Source: Massospora cicadina (Eukaryota > Entomophthoromycota > Entomophthoromycetes > Entomophthorales > Entomophthoraceae). Taken from it: 64,000 bases of DNA. The translations under genes were made by a program, and so were the position numbers. The notes under the pieces are model-generated. The model saw only the letters and a list, made by a program, of their open reading frames with translations, did not search any database and was not told the DNA's origin. The stretch spans positions 186,001-250,000 of the forward strand of contig JAKSZP010006602.1 in NCBI GenBank assembly GCA_022478985.1. Direction: 5' to 3'. Positions 34,015-44,309 of this stretch are shown one piece after another. Numbering within the stretch: the first letter of the stretch is position 1; every line of letters starts with the position of its first letter.

Positions 34015-35217
34015 ATGTCAGGGAGCAGTTGGGCAAGTAAGGTAAGAGGAGCAGGTGGAAGGCCCGCAGCCTCCAACGTTCAGAAACGCCCCAGAGAAAC
34101 TGGCAGAATAGACAAAAAATTTAAAAAACCGACGGTCACTATTTCACTGGAAATACTCGCATGGCAAGCATGATGTAGCCAGTACATCAACATGCCACAC
34201 TCCCAGCCACTTTCATTGGTGGAATTTGGAGTCCGCGTGTTTCTGGACATCCAACAAACAGCCTTATGGGATAAATCTTGTGAAGATGTGCACACAATTT
34301 TCATGACCGCGGTGTACATCGCACCTCACTCCATGTCACGCAGTTGGATGGACCTAGGTTTCAAAAACAAAGAGGCAGCAGACGATGCTGCTGCGGTGCA
34401 TGTAGTGGTTGACCTCCCTGAAGGGCAATGGGTCATCAAAACCAAATGCACCAGATGGACAAAATCGAACCAAATTTTCCTCACGTTTGACTTTTTGCCT
34501 ACTACAATAAAATGTGACATTTTGGAACAACACCTGAAAGATGGTCTTGCCATATATGGCAAAATACAATCTTTTGAAATGCAATGCTTCACACTGATGC
34601 CACACCTGTGCACCGGCAAAGCCATTGCAGTCCTGACCCCAACTGAGGAGTTTGCGAAGGACCTAACCCAGATCCCGCACTCCACTTTTATTGATATCAC
34701 AGGGCATACCACCCACCCATTCCAGGTGACTGTGGACAGCGCGCCCCCCATTTGCACCCACTGTGACGCGTTCAGCCATAAGGCACACGTATGCCCCACC
34801 AAGGAGGGCGTCACATTCCAAGAGCACCCCTTGGTGGCCATGGACAGTGGAGAGGCGCACTATGAACCAACTGCAAGCACCAAAGAGGCTTTCCCATGGG
34901 GAGCACAAGGCTGCTACCTACTGGTAAAGCCTATCTCCCTGCAAGAGCAGAAGAAGGCCAAGCAGGCCCATAGGGCCGCGGCCAAGGAAGCGGCCAAAGC
35001 CACCACCGCTATCCCACACTCCCAACGTCAGGAGGACATTGAAACCTTCGTGGTGGAAGCAACTCGGGAATCCATCAACCAATCAGATTGGGAAGCCCAT
35101 GCCAAGTGGGCCACTCAATCTGAGGATCTGATGGGGGACTCAATCTCACCCAATCATTGCACCCAAGCTCCAGTCAAATCTGACTTGGGACCCATCCCAA
35201 CTGAAAATTTTTTTTGA
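34015..35217 (+). pseudogene. LINE-D ORF1, RNA-binding protein with CCHC knuckle (one in-frame stop)
   Basis: ORF1 proteins of LINEs coat element RNA. From the ATG at 34015 (MSGSSWASKVRGAGG) the frame is open except for a TGA at codon 53 (34171-34173); LINE-E has CGA there, so a single C-to-T change made the stop. Downstream it is open to 35217, giving about 400 codons. Residues about 140-210 look RRM-like (FLTFDFLPTT, AIYGKIQSFEM, GKAIAVLTP). A zinc knuckle CTHCDAFSHKAHVC (CX2CX4HX4C) begins at about residue 247. The C-terminal part is rich in Lys, Ala and Glu. Translation could still restart at the Met at 34192, giving 341 residues. Confidence 0.88.
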
Positions 35218-35432
35218 CCCACTTGATGGTGCACCAAACTCATCCCCACCGCAAAAGATTCATCTGATGTCAGGAAAACAAAAAGCGAAGGCTAAAGCCA
35301 ATGCAAATCTTACTGCAAAATTTAACAAAAATCTGATAGTTTTGCTGCTAACACCCGTGCTGCTGTGAAGGCCCGTGGGGATTAGAGGAGGCTGGTGGGC
35401 CCAGGTGCCCACCCCCTCAAACCTAAGGTGCG

Positions 35433-38400
35433 ATGGGGGAAAGCTTCACTTTAGGGATGTTGAATATTGCTGGACTCAAGGCCTCCCTGTCCCGGGCTAG
35501 GAAACTGAGTTTTTTACAAACAATTTACCCGTGGATATCCTGGCCATCCAGGAGTCCCACTGTCCATGAGGTTCCGAGGAAACTTGGAAAACAATGCTCC
35601 TCCCATCCCTATCCTTTTGGTCAGAGCACTGTGGGGTGCTAGTTCAGAGAAACAATCTCTTCAAATTTTTATCATCAAAAATATTCCTAAATGGCTGAGT
35701 TCTCATTGTCACTTTCTCGTGGGCTGATGTAGCGCATGCAATCATCAACATCTATGCCCCAAAGGGTGCACGCAAGCATCAGGAATTTTTCTCGTTGGTC
35801 AAATCCTTACCACTACCCCCAGACCCTTTCTTAGTCAGCGACATGAACTGTTGGCTAAACACACCAACGGACCAGTGGCCTTCCTCACCCCATGCCCCCC
35901 AGGGTCACGTAGAACTGCGCGTTCTAAAGGCCACCCTCAGGTTAATGGATGTGCTGCTGCGACATGCCCCACTGCTCAAAAACATGACGCGTCCCCACGT
36001 CCACAACGGCCAATTAAGGTCCATGACCCGCATCGACCTTATCCCAACGCTGGCGAAATTCCAACCCCACATCTCCCACTTCAAAACAACAAAAATGGAA
36101 TTCTCTGACCATCAACTGGTCTCAATAACCTACCACCTACCTGTCACAGCTGCTAAAGCCCCACATTGGTGCAAAATCCACCCCTCCGAGCTCACGTCAC
36201 TAGGATTTTCTATGTGGGTGGATTCAGCAACTTTGGCAAAAGAGTTTGTTGCACCATTTTGCGTGGACCCCATTTCCACATGGGCAACTTTCAAAGATGA
36301 CACCATCCGCCACTCTCGCCATCTCTCCTCCAGACACTCATGAGCCACATCGGCGGTCATTTTGCGCACTCTGGCAGAGTTGGCATACCTGGAGTCCAAT
36401 ATCCCAGCTACAGGATACAGCTCTGCATGGGGCAGAAGTGGGCGGCTGCCTCCGCCCATCTCAACACACTTGAAAGGCAACACAAACATCAGGTTTGTGT
36501 TCAGTACAGGGCCAAATGCATCACAAAAGGCGACAAGTGCACCGCACATTTCTTTAAAAAAAATTTGCACCACGCCAGAGCGTGGCCTGCACACATGTGC
36601 GAAAATCGGATGATTCCATTGTGGATATGCCATCCAAAGTGGCAATTGAAACACAAAAGTATTACTCCAAGTTGTACTGATCCAATCCAATTCAGCCAGC
36701 TGAAGTGGCAGAATTTCTCGACCAAGCCCACATTTGCACCGTTTTCCAATACCCGGAAATAATGAATTTGATTACTCCAAACGAATTATGGACAGCCATT
36801 TGTGGTGCACCAAACCGAAAATGCCCAGGCCCAGATGGCATTTCATATGAATTCTACGAAGAGTATTTCAACTATATATCCCCATTGCTGCTCGCCTCAC
36901 TTAACCAAAGCCTGTATGAAACGCGCCTCCTACCAGGAGGACATGAGGCCTTTACTGTCACACTCTTTAAGAAAGGGGATAAGCTTGACTTAGCCAACTG
37001 GCGCCCCATTTCTTTAACAAACACAGACACTAAAATTTTAACAAAAATTATGGCTAACCAATTAGGGACTGTAGCATCTGCCACCATCTCCCCAGAACAA
37101 TTTGGTTTTATACCCAGAAGGTCGATTTGGGATAACGTGCACTCTGTGGCTGATGTATGTCAGTCCACAGCCTCTGGGGTACTTGTATTCTTGGACCAAC
37201 AGAAGGCCTATGATAGAGTGAACTGGGAATACTTCAGGGCCTGCCTCCATCAATTCCGCCTACCCCCTCGCTTCATCAACTGGGTGATGTTGCTCACTGA
37301 ATCTGCAACAATGGCAGTGCGTGGCCCTGGCTTCCTAACGGAAGTAGTCCGCCCTCATTGGGGCTTGCGACAAGGGGACCCCTCAGCCCACTCTTATACA
37401 ACTTCAGCCTTGACCCACTACTTCAAAACGTGAATGCCCAACTCACTGGGGTCCATGTGCCAGGTCAAGCCCAATCAACATAATGGCGTTCGCAGATGAT
37501 TGTGTGGTTGGGGTGTCTAAAATCAAGATTCACGCGCGCTTGAAGCTCTCATCCAGGAGTATTCCTGGGTAAGTAATGCAGCACTGAATGCTTCCAAAAC
37601 CGAAATCATCCTCCTTGGTCAGTTTCAGAAATGCTGGGCCCCAGCAATTGGTTCCCAACCTGGCCCATCTGCTCGCCCACATCCTCGCCCTACCAGCTCA
37701 ACACACACCGCCCCACTGGTGCTCCCCTTCGTGCCACGCCCTACCATAGGACCGGTACGCCATCTGGGCGTGTGGATGGAGGCAGGAGGATACGCGTCAG
37801 CAGTAATGGAGTGCCATATTCTGGACAACGTGACGAAGCGAATCGCCTCTCTCAGAGCCCACCCTACTTCCCTTAGTGGCAGGGTTGTTTTAGCCAACTC
37901 TATTCTCCTATTCAAAGTCTGGTTCAGAGCCCACGCCATCCCCTTCTCCCCAAGCTTCTTCAAATCCCTGTATGCCTTGCTGCAAGGATGGCTTTGGTCA
38001 GGCCGCCCTTCACCAGTGCGGCTAGAGGTCATGTTTGGCCCTCATCATCATGATGGCATGGGCCTTCTTGACTTCAAAGCCCATGCTGCCAAGATCCTGG
38101 GCACCTGGATCGCGGCCATCACCGCCCCTACACTCCCCTCCCAACACTGGTCCCGCGTGGCCCGCTCCAACTTCTCCCAAGCCTTGGGCCTCAACAACCT
38201 TTCGAACCCCCACTCCCTGATGAAATACCTCGCTTCACACCCATCGGCCACAGGCCCTCATGGGACTAAAACCCACTACAAACGAATCCTCCTCTCCATG
38301 TGGAGCGCTGAGTGGAGAATTTGTATTAGCGGACACACAGCCCAGAGAGGCCGCCCCTCTCCTCAGTTCACACAAGAGGTACAGGGGCTACCCATCCAAG

Positions 38401-39053
38401 ATGGCGTAATCCCCACACGGCCCCATGTCCTATCCAGGGTGGACTACCTGGACATGATGGACATCCCTTACTCCATTGAGACCCAAAAAACTATCTGGAA
38501 ATATGCACACCATCCTCTGTTGCAGCCTCAAGTCCGCTCCCATATGTGGCGCTGCCTGAAGCGGGTGTATTGTACAGCTGAGCGCTCTAACACTTTACAA
38601 TCATCCTGTGTCGTGTGTGGCCAGTATATAACGTTGTTCCACCGCCTGGAGAAGTTCCCTGCCTCTAAAGTGATATGGCGCGAAGTTCAACGTCTGCTGG
38701 GCCAGGATCAAACGCATCCCTTCAGTCTGTCAAGAGATATGTTTGCTCTATCAATGGCCTCCTCCCTTCCACCTTCCCTCCATGCTTTGGTGGTTGCAAT
38801 CGCCATGTGGGCCATCCACACGATTGTCTTAGATGCCATCGCAGGCTCCACCCCCACCCTCCCAGAAACTGTCCACAGATTCTGGTCTCATTTGGTGGAC
38901 CACTTTCAAGCGTGGATGTTTGGATACCTCCCACCGCGTCGCCAACAGCTGGTCTCCTACTGGTTCCCAGTCTGGTTCATCAAATCAGACACCTTCCTCC
39001 ACACGTGTTCAATTGTGGCTACGGCCCCTTCACACGTTTCCTCCTCCCCATAA
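35433..39053 (+). pseudogene. LINE-D ORF2: AP-endonuclease, reverse transcriptase, C-terminal zinc finger
   Basis: The start is MGESFTLGMLNIAGLK. Endonuclease motifs: LNIAGL, DILAIQESH (after a frameshift near 35520), SDMNCWLNT (near 35838), TRIDLI (near 36027) and FSDHQLVSITY (near 36100). RT blocks: NRKCPGPDGISYEFY, NWRPISLTNTD, FGFIPRRSIWDNV, FLDQQKAYDRVNW and FADD (37489-37500). The 444-codon C-terminal part (37719-39053) is open and ends with a CCHC-like finger region (SCVVCGQYITLFHRL near 38606, last Cys replaced by Phe). Lesions: frameshift near 35520, TGA at 35567-35569 (CGA in LINE-E), stop at 36341, further frame changes near 36440 and 37384. No functional enzyme. Confidence 0.92.
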
Positions 39054-39174
39054 GTGGCGTTTCCGCTGGCAACAAGAGATAGCATCGCTTCTCTGGGGTG
39101 CCTTCCCTGGTACTAAGTTTTGTCTCTTCTGAGTCATATTTGGAAGTGTCCGTCCCATGGTCGGCCTTCCCCGC

Positions 39175-39195
39175 AATAAATTTAAAATTTAAATT
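39175..39195 (+). repeat. LINE-D 3' tail
   Basis: AATAAATTTAAAATTTAAATT, merging into the right TSD at 39191. Same tail type as LINE-A and LINE-C. Confidence 0.8.
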
Positions 39196-39205
39196 GCAAC
39201 TCCAC
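39191..39205. repeat. LINE-D target-site duplication, right copy
   Basis: AAATTGCAACTCCAC, one base different from 33905-33919. Confidence 0.9.
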
Positions 39206-40463
39206 GCCGATGACATTAGAATTATGGCTGTGGAAGAAGCCTACCAACTAGTTCCTAGTAGAGAAAAGGTTAAGATGGTAACTTCTGGCTAAACCCTAAA
39301 CTATACGAGCATTGCAAAATCCCACAGCTCTTCAACTCCTCTCACCCAATCAGAACGCCCAAAACCACTCGTTTACCCACCACACATAAGTAAAACAAAG
39401 CCAGATGTCGCCTTGTAGTTTGGAGCTGCTGCCAGGGGAGTTGCTGCTCCCATGGTCGCAGCCCAATCTTTTCTTGGCTCACCCACATCCAAACATTTTT
39501 GGGCTCCAACTGGGGGAGGCAGCTGTCTTACCAGAGGGGGAATGGTCAGCAGAAGAATGGGAGATGAGCTGTCATTGGGAGGAGGATTAGTCTTTGGAGA
39601 TAACTTCTGGAGGAGACAGGACTGGGTACCTAAGGAAGGAGTCATGGAGGAGGCAGCACAACCAGGTCATCAAAATGGACACATCGCTGGGACGCCAGGA
39701 GCAAGCCCCATAACCTCATCTGCTGATGGTCCTGAGATAGCAGGGAATAGTTGAAGAACTCTGGGAGAAGCTCCTTGAGCCAAGCAGTTTCTGCATCCAC
39801 CACCAGAACAAATTTATCCATAAATATCAGAAAACTTAGTTAGTGGAACTGGGCTAGATTTGGCCACGCCTCTATCACGCCATCCTCCAATAAAATATGA
39901 AGCGGGATAAGTGTGTGGGCAAATATGGGAGGACAAAAGTATTTATGAACAGATCTGCAACTAAAGAAGGCTTATTGTCCAAACAGAGGGGAAATTTCAG
40001 AAAATTTTATATAAATGGACAATAAGCCTGTAAATTTAACTGACAAATTACTGGATATCTGCCAGAATCAAGATGATAAGATATTATTAATCTAATAAAA
40101 TTTGACATGGGTTGTCAATACATGATCTGACCCAGAGTTAATATGGATATTTTGATGGAATCCCAAATAATGAATTGAATCTCAAGGAATTTAGGCTTGG
40201 TTGAGAAGCTAGAGCTCAGCTATATGACAGATATGAAAAAGCTAATCTAGCTGAACTCTGATTGGAGATAGTAGAGTGAACACTATGACCAGCATGTTAG
40301 TGCAACAATGAGCCAAAGGGGGAGTTTTAGGACAGATTGACCAGCAGTGCAATTTTGTCAGTGTAAGAAGTACCAGCAAAAATCCTGAGATTAGCAGTAG
40401 TCAACTCTATAAATAAAGATAATTGCTATAGATAGCTAATTATTTTCTATATTAAAATATAAC
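39206..40463 (-). other. Possible 5' continuation of element X copy 1, and unassigned sequence
   Basis: On the minus strand 39645-39373 is open for 90 codons, proline- and alanine-rich, with MGAATPLAAAPNYKATSGF. A shorter segment to the right of Gyp6 (complement of about 50310-50375) reads MSSALPPAAPKWGSV, a plausible match that would place both at the N-terminal side of X. Farther right, 39800-39900 has a broken minus-strand reading (MDKFVLVVDAETAWLKEL). From about 39950 to 40463 the DNA is AT-rich with nothing recognised. Confidence 0.4.
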
Positions 40464-41021
40464 GGTTATAATTTTGGCAATATTTTTAGGATATGCTATA
40501 AGGGTCACATAGTCTAACCCATTGAACAATGGATAAGTAATGTGAGGGTCGTTGGTCCTTGAAACAAATTAAAGGTATAATAAAAATATGCAGCAATTAG
40601 CTCCAACCAATATAGTTTGTTTATTTTAATATAAGAAAATTCCTTCTGATTCGCTCTCTTAATCTTATTAACAATCCTCCTCCTTCAATCTTCCCATCTC
40701 ACTTATATATCAGTGACTTTGGTTGATACCGCTCCTTTGGCTTGGACTATTTGGTTCCACTGTACTCTCATTGGCTCTGGCAGGGTATGGTATTCTTAAA
40801 TTCTTTATCGCCTTAGTATGAGGCGATCTACTTAATATTTGTCAAAATCAACATCGCCCTATTGCCTTATTTGTAGGCAATCCAATAATAACCCTTTCTG
40901 ACCCAACATCGCCTCATCCCAAGGCGCTTGAATAATCATACTAGTAATCATGTTCACGGATTTTGGCCAATCTGCCATAGCTATCCAAGTCTTAATGTCC
41001 AGTCATATCAGAATCTCAACA
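40464..41021 (-). repeat. Gyp5 3' LTR
   Basis: On the minus strand it starts TGTTGAGATTCTGATATGAC and runs to the complement of 40464. It matches the Gyp7 5' LTR (55586-56723 without its insertion) and, inverted, the solo LTR at 55908-56488. A purine tract (AGGGGGGTAA, complement of 41021-41030) precedes it, as expected for a 3' LTR. Confidence 0.88.
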
Positions 41022-41460
41022 TTACCCCCCTTGACTGGATGATAAGCCTCCTATTGTTTTAATGCCCAAAGTAACTTTGAGTGCACTTGGTTGATAATCC
41101 AACCGCTCATGGGATCCTTAGTAGTATAGGCGTTGACACCTGTTTTCTTGATAATTTCAAAAGGACCAATCCAAATTCTGGCCAATTTATGCTTCTGACT
41201 GAACCCATGTTGTTCATGGAATAGAACCAGTTCTCTATACTTTAACTGATCTAGCCCACTATGCCATACCTCATTGACAGCCTGATTCTTTATCTTCTTT
41301 TTCTAAGCCAAATGAGCATGTTTCAGTTTGCATCTTGATTAACGTGTCATCTATTTTTATATAACTGAGGCAAGCTGACCAGTGGACAGTTAATACCAAG
41401 CTCAGAGGAGCAAAGCTTAAACTAATTTAGAATTTAACAAACAGAAAGAGATGAGCATAT
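41022..41460 (-). pseudogene. Gyp5 integrase C-terminal fragment
   Basis: The minus strand reads AHLA, KKKIKNQAVNEVWHSGLD, LVLFHEQHGFSQKHKLARIW and WIGPFEIIKKTGVNAY, the usual end of a gypsy integrase (compare Gyp2 NTHGFGRKNKLDALWLGLF). Its upstream part, with QLYKNR.HVNQD, corresponds to QLYLTNLAESLIT in Gyp7, so the two pieces overlap and do not simply join. It is truncated on the right by the 3' end of element X copy 2. Confidence 0.75.
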
Positions 41461-41467
41461 CGTTCAA

Positions 41468-43920
41468 ACTAAGTCAAAAAATAAAAAAAATAAAAAATTA
41501 AAATGATCCACCCAGGTCAGATGTGGTAAACTGCTATGCGTCCATGGTGGGGGTGATTTGGGATCAGGAGGCTCATCTTCCTTTTCTGAGTCATACAGTG
41601 TATGGAAGAGCGCTGAGAGCATGTGCATGAGCTCATTTCTAAAAATGGGGGTCAAGTTAGCAGAGTAGCTCTTGCAGCTTGAATTTAGCTATGAGGAGGG
41701 TTGTGATGTATTTGGATAGGGCTTTCTCAGTATCAAGGCGAACTTTGGGTAACATGGTGAAGGTGGTGATGTTGTTGCTGGAAATGTGGGCCTTGGGACA
41801 AACTTTGTAACTATCACAACTTTTTGTAGTGCCTTGTGGGAAACTTGGGGGATTCAGAGGAATTCTTTTTTATGAACTTTTTGCATGGGGGAAGACAGGG
41901 GCGGGTATCCCCTTGGTCAAGACTGTGACTGGTTTTGCTATGGCCTTTTGGAGGAGGCAACAATCAGGGAAGGCAACAGCCTCTTTGGTGAGTTGGTGGT
42001 CACTTTAGAATTCCTTGGCATCAGATCATAGAGAATAGTGCTGAGTTATAAATTGAGCCGCATAATCTGCGTTTAAGTACATTTTGAGGCCTGGGGCCTC
42101 AACTGAATTGAGAATGGAATTCCCAAATCGTCAACTTCCTCCAAATAATTCCAAGGATTTTGGTTAAAACGATAGGTCAAACAGCATACAGGTGGGCTGG
42201 ATTGGGTGTCTTGATGATTTTTTTTAGTCTACTGGGGTCCATGCTGGCTCTTATTTAGTTGGAGTAGGAGTGGTGGTTTGACATGTAGGTTCCTTATTGG
42301 CTAAATCCGTGGCAGTTGCATCTACCATTTTGGGTGGAGGGGGAGGGATGATTGTGCCCCATTCAAAAAAAGTTTTTACGTTGGCAATGGGAGCATCATG
42401 GGGGAGTCAAGAGTGTGGGCTCCATCTTGGGCTATGGTGGGGCAGTGCCGCTTTGAGTGGTCCAGGTCAAGACAATTGGGGCAGATCAAGCGCCCTTTGT
42501 ATACTCTGGCCCAGAACGGGTGGTCAAGGGCAGAGGGGATAAAAGTGCGAGGGGGAATCAAAATGGCGATTTTGGTTGATATTGGACGTATAGTTGCAAA
42601 GGCGCGAGGGCCCACAACTTGGTTAAATCCATTTTGGAACCGCAAATTTTTAAATAGGGTCAGCACCATACACTGAAAACCCAGCTGTTAGTTCATTGTA
42701 TAAAGTTTCAGGGGGGGGAAGTGGGTGAGGAGGCCTGCAAATTAAACCACAAGAGTGGTATCATCAGGCAACTGGGTGTGAGTGGTTGGGATGGGGGTTC
42801 ACTGGAACACCAGGGGAATGCTGGCTTCAATTGCAGCATTGGCTTCACTTATGAAGCCAAGGTCAAAGTACCCCTTGTAGGGGTGGAAGTCAAATAAAAC
42901 TTGCAGGCTGCATATGCGCCTGGGCTAATTCTATGATATGTTTGTCATTATAGGGAAAAAAAGTTTCCATATTCGACCCAGAGGTTAAATCACATTGTAG
43001 GAATCCAGCTTATGAGTGCTCTCTGGTGCTTACGCCGCTGGATCCAACAAAAGTTTTAATAAAATTTAATAAGTAAGCACTAATAAAAACTTGGGTTTTT
43101 ATGGGTTTTTATTAGTAGCATGGGGTAAAAAGGAGTAACAATATTTCTCAATATCTGACCAATCAGTATATAAACTGTTTTGAGGGCCAGGGGGAATTTG
43201 TAAGTTAGTTTTATAATAGCTTTGATGCATTCCAAATTAGGAAATATGGTATAATCTATCAGATCATGGGAATTTGAGTTACTCTTTTGGTGAAACAATA
43301 GTTGGGATGGGGTTTTGGGGCAGAATGTACCCATGTGGTGATGTTTTGATGTACTTCAACCAATCACCGCTAGATAAATTACTTTCACCTTAGGGGACCT
43401 CCGCCACATCTATAAAAGAGAGTGGTCCTCGCATAGGTGCTTTGAAGGACCTGATGGTGGTTGGGGGCGTAACTCTCAATGGTCACCCCACGGTCCATCA
43501 CGTGGTCAGAGTAATCTGACTGTCAATTTTACTTTTCTTGCCAATGTAGGTTTCAAAATGGTGCTACCCCAATTAATGGGGTTCTACCGATAATTGGTCA
43601 GGGTCTTTTGGCTGTTATCCTCAATATCATTATTATTCTTATTTATATTGCATTTAGGCTCACTGCAAACTCATAAATGGCTAACATTTCCCAGGTTTGG
43701 CTGCTTTTGACCCAACACATTCTTCCTCAGCAGCTGAGAGGGCAAATGTCTGACACACATCTTGCTTTGGGGAGCACAATGGGGCTATGAGGCACCACTT
43801 GGGAACGTGCAAGGTGGAGGGTGAGATCCTTGAGGGGAACGTATCAACCTGAGGCATTGGGGGGGCTGGTTGACCTAGTTCAAAAGCGTTTTCCGCTGAG
43901 CAGAAGATGCTAGAGGTGGG
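41468..43920 (-). pseudogene. Element X copy 2, ORF1-like protein with intact CCHC knuckle
   Basis: Homologous to copy 1. In order on the minus strand: YVPLKDLTLHL and VVPHSPIVLPK (43830-43770), then after a solo LTR (42996-43755) NLWVEYGNFFPYND (near 42970), FHPYKGYFDLGFISEANAA (near 42890-42830), DHPFWARVYKGRLICPNC and the knuckle CPNCLDLDHSKRHC (CX2CX4HX4C, 42442-42483). Broken coding continues to about 41500. An A/T tract at 41476-41506 (TTTTTTAT units on the minus strand) may be the 3' tail. No endonuclease or RT sequence is present. Gyp6 interrupts the right end at 43921. Confidence 0.7.
42996..43755. repeat. Solo LTR of an unrecognised family, in element X copy 2
   Basis: A 760-bp insertion starts TGTAGGAATCC and ends GTCTGACA, with CACAT on both sides (42991-42995 and 43756-43760). 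Removing it restores the continuity of X with copy 1 (VLPK... to ...NLWVEYGN). A TATA-like TCTATAAAAGAG is present near 43408, which suggests plus-strand transcription. I found no internal region or second copy here. Confidence 0.85.
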
Positions 43921-44259
43921 TGTCAGTATTTCTCCAAACTCTTTCATTTCTGAAACTTTTACCACAAATATTCCCTTGTAACATCAGATGGGGAACTCAA
44001 TATATCTAATTGTATCAAGGTTAATAAGAATGATCAGAACCCTGATCATGTGACAGAAGATTTGATCGCTCAGCAATTGAAAATATCAGAAGAAGCTCAG
44101 CTACTTTGAAACCTATAAATATTCAAACCTTTTGTTAATAAAGATTAGGTTGATTTACAACCTTATTTTTACTATTACTAATAACTTTTTTGAAGAATCC
44201 ACTTAAGTAACTTTGAGAGAATACCTTCCATTTTTGAAGTTTAATTCAAAACTTCAACA
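43921..44259 (+). repeat. Gyp6 5' LTR
   Basis: 339 bp, TGTCAGTATTTC...AACTTCAACA, matching 49962-50303. Contains TATAAAT near 44116 and AATAAAG near 44138, plausible promoter and polyadenylation signals. Confidence 0.92.
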
Positions 44260-44260
44260 G

Positions 44261-44277
44261 TGGTGCTCACTACAGGG
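44261..44277 (+). other. Gyp6 primer-binding site
   Basis: TGGTGCTCACTACAGGG, one base after the LTR, identical to Gyp2. Confidence 0.87.
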
Positions 44278-44309
44278 GAACTCTGAGTTATGAACCAGTG
44301 AAAACGTCA

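Larger units (their letters stand above)
33920..39190 (+). mobile_element. LINE-D, full-length L1-like LINE
   Basis: A 5.27-kb copy with short 5' leader (33920-34014), ORF1 (34015-35217), ORF2 (35433-39053), a short 3' UTR and a TAAATTT-type tail. LINE-E starts at the same family position (AACTTTTCTTTCTCG), which supports this as the true 5' end. The 15-bp flanking repeat shows that it arrived by retrotransposition. It interrupts sequence that I tentatively assign to element X. ORF1 has a single stop; ORF2 has several lesions. Confidence 0.95.

Noticed and set aside
34326..34841. Long open frame on the minus strand opposite LINE-D ORF1
   Set aside because: It is the reverse shadow of ORF1; the plus-strand frame holds the RRM-like region and CCHC knuckle.
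37625..38251. Minus-strand open frames rich in Arg and Gly within LINE-D
   Set aside because: Shadows of ORF2 C-terminal coding sequence; the plus-strand frame is conserved in LINE-E.
41468..41510. Poly(T)-like tract as evidence that X2 is a processed pseudogene
   Set aside because: The tract is of mixed A/T units and no matching TSD was found on the right, so the claim is not supported.
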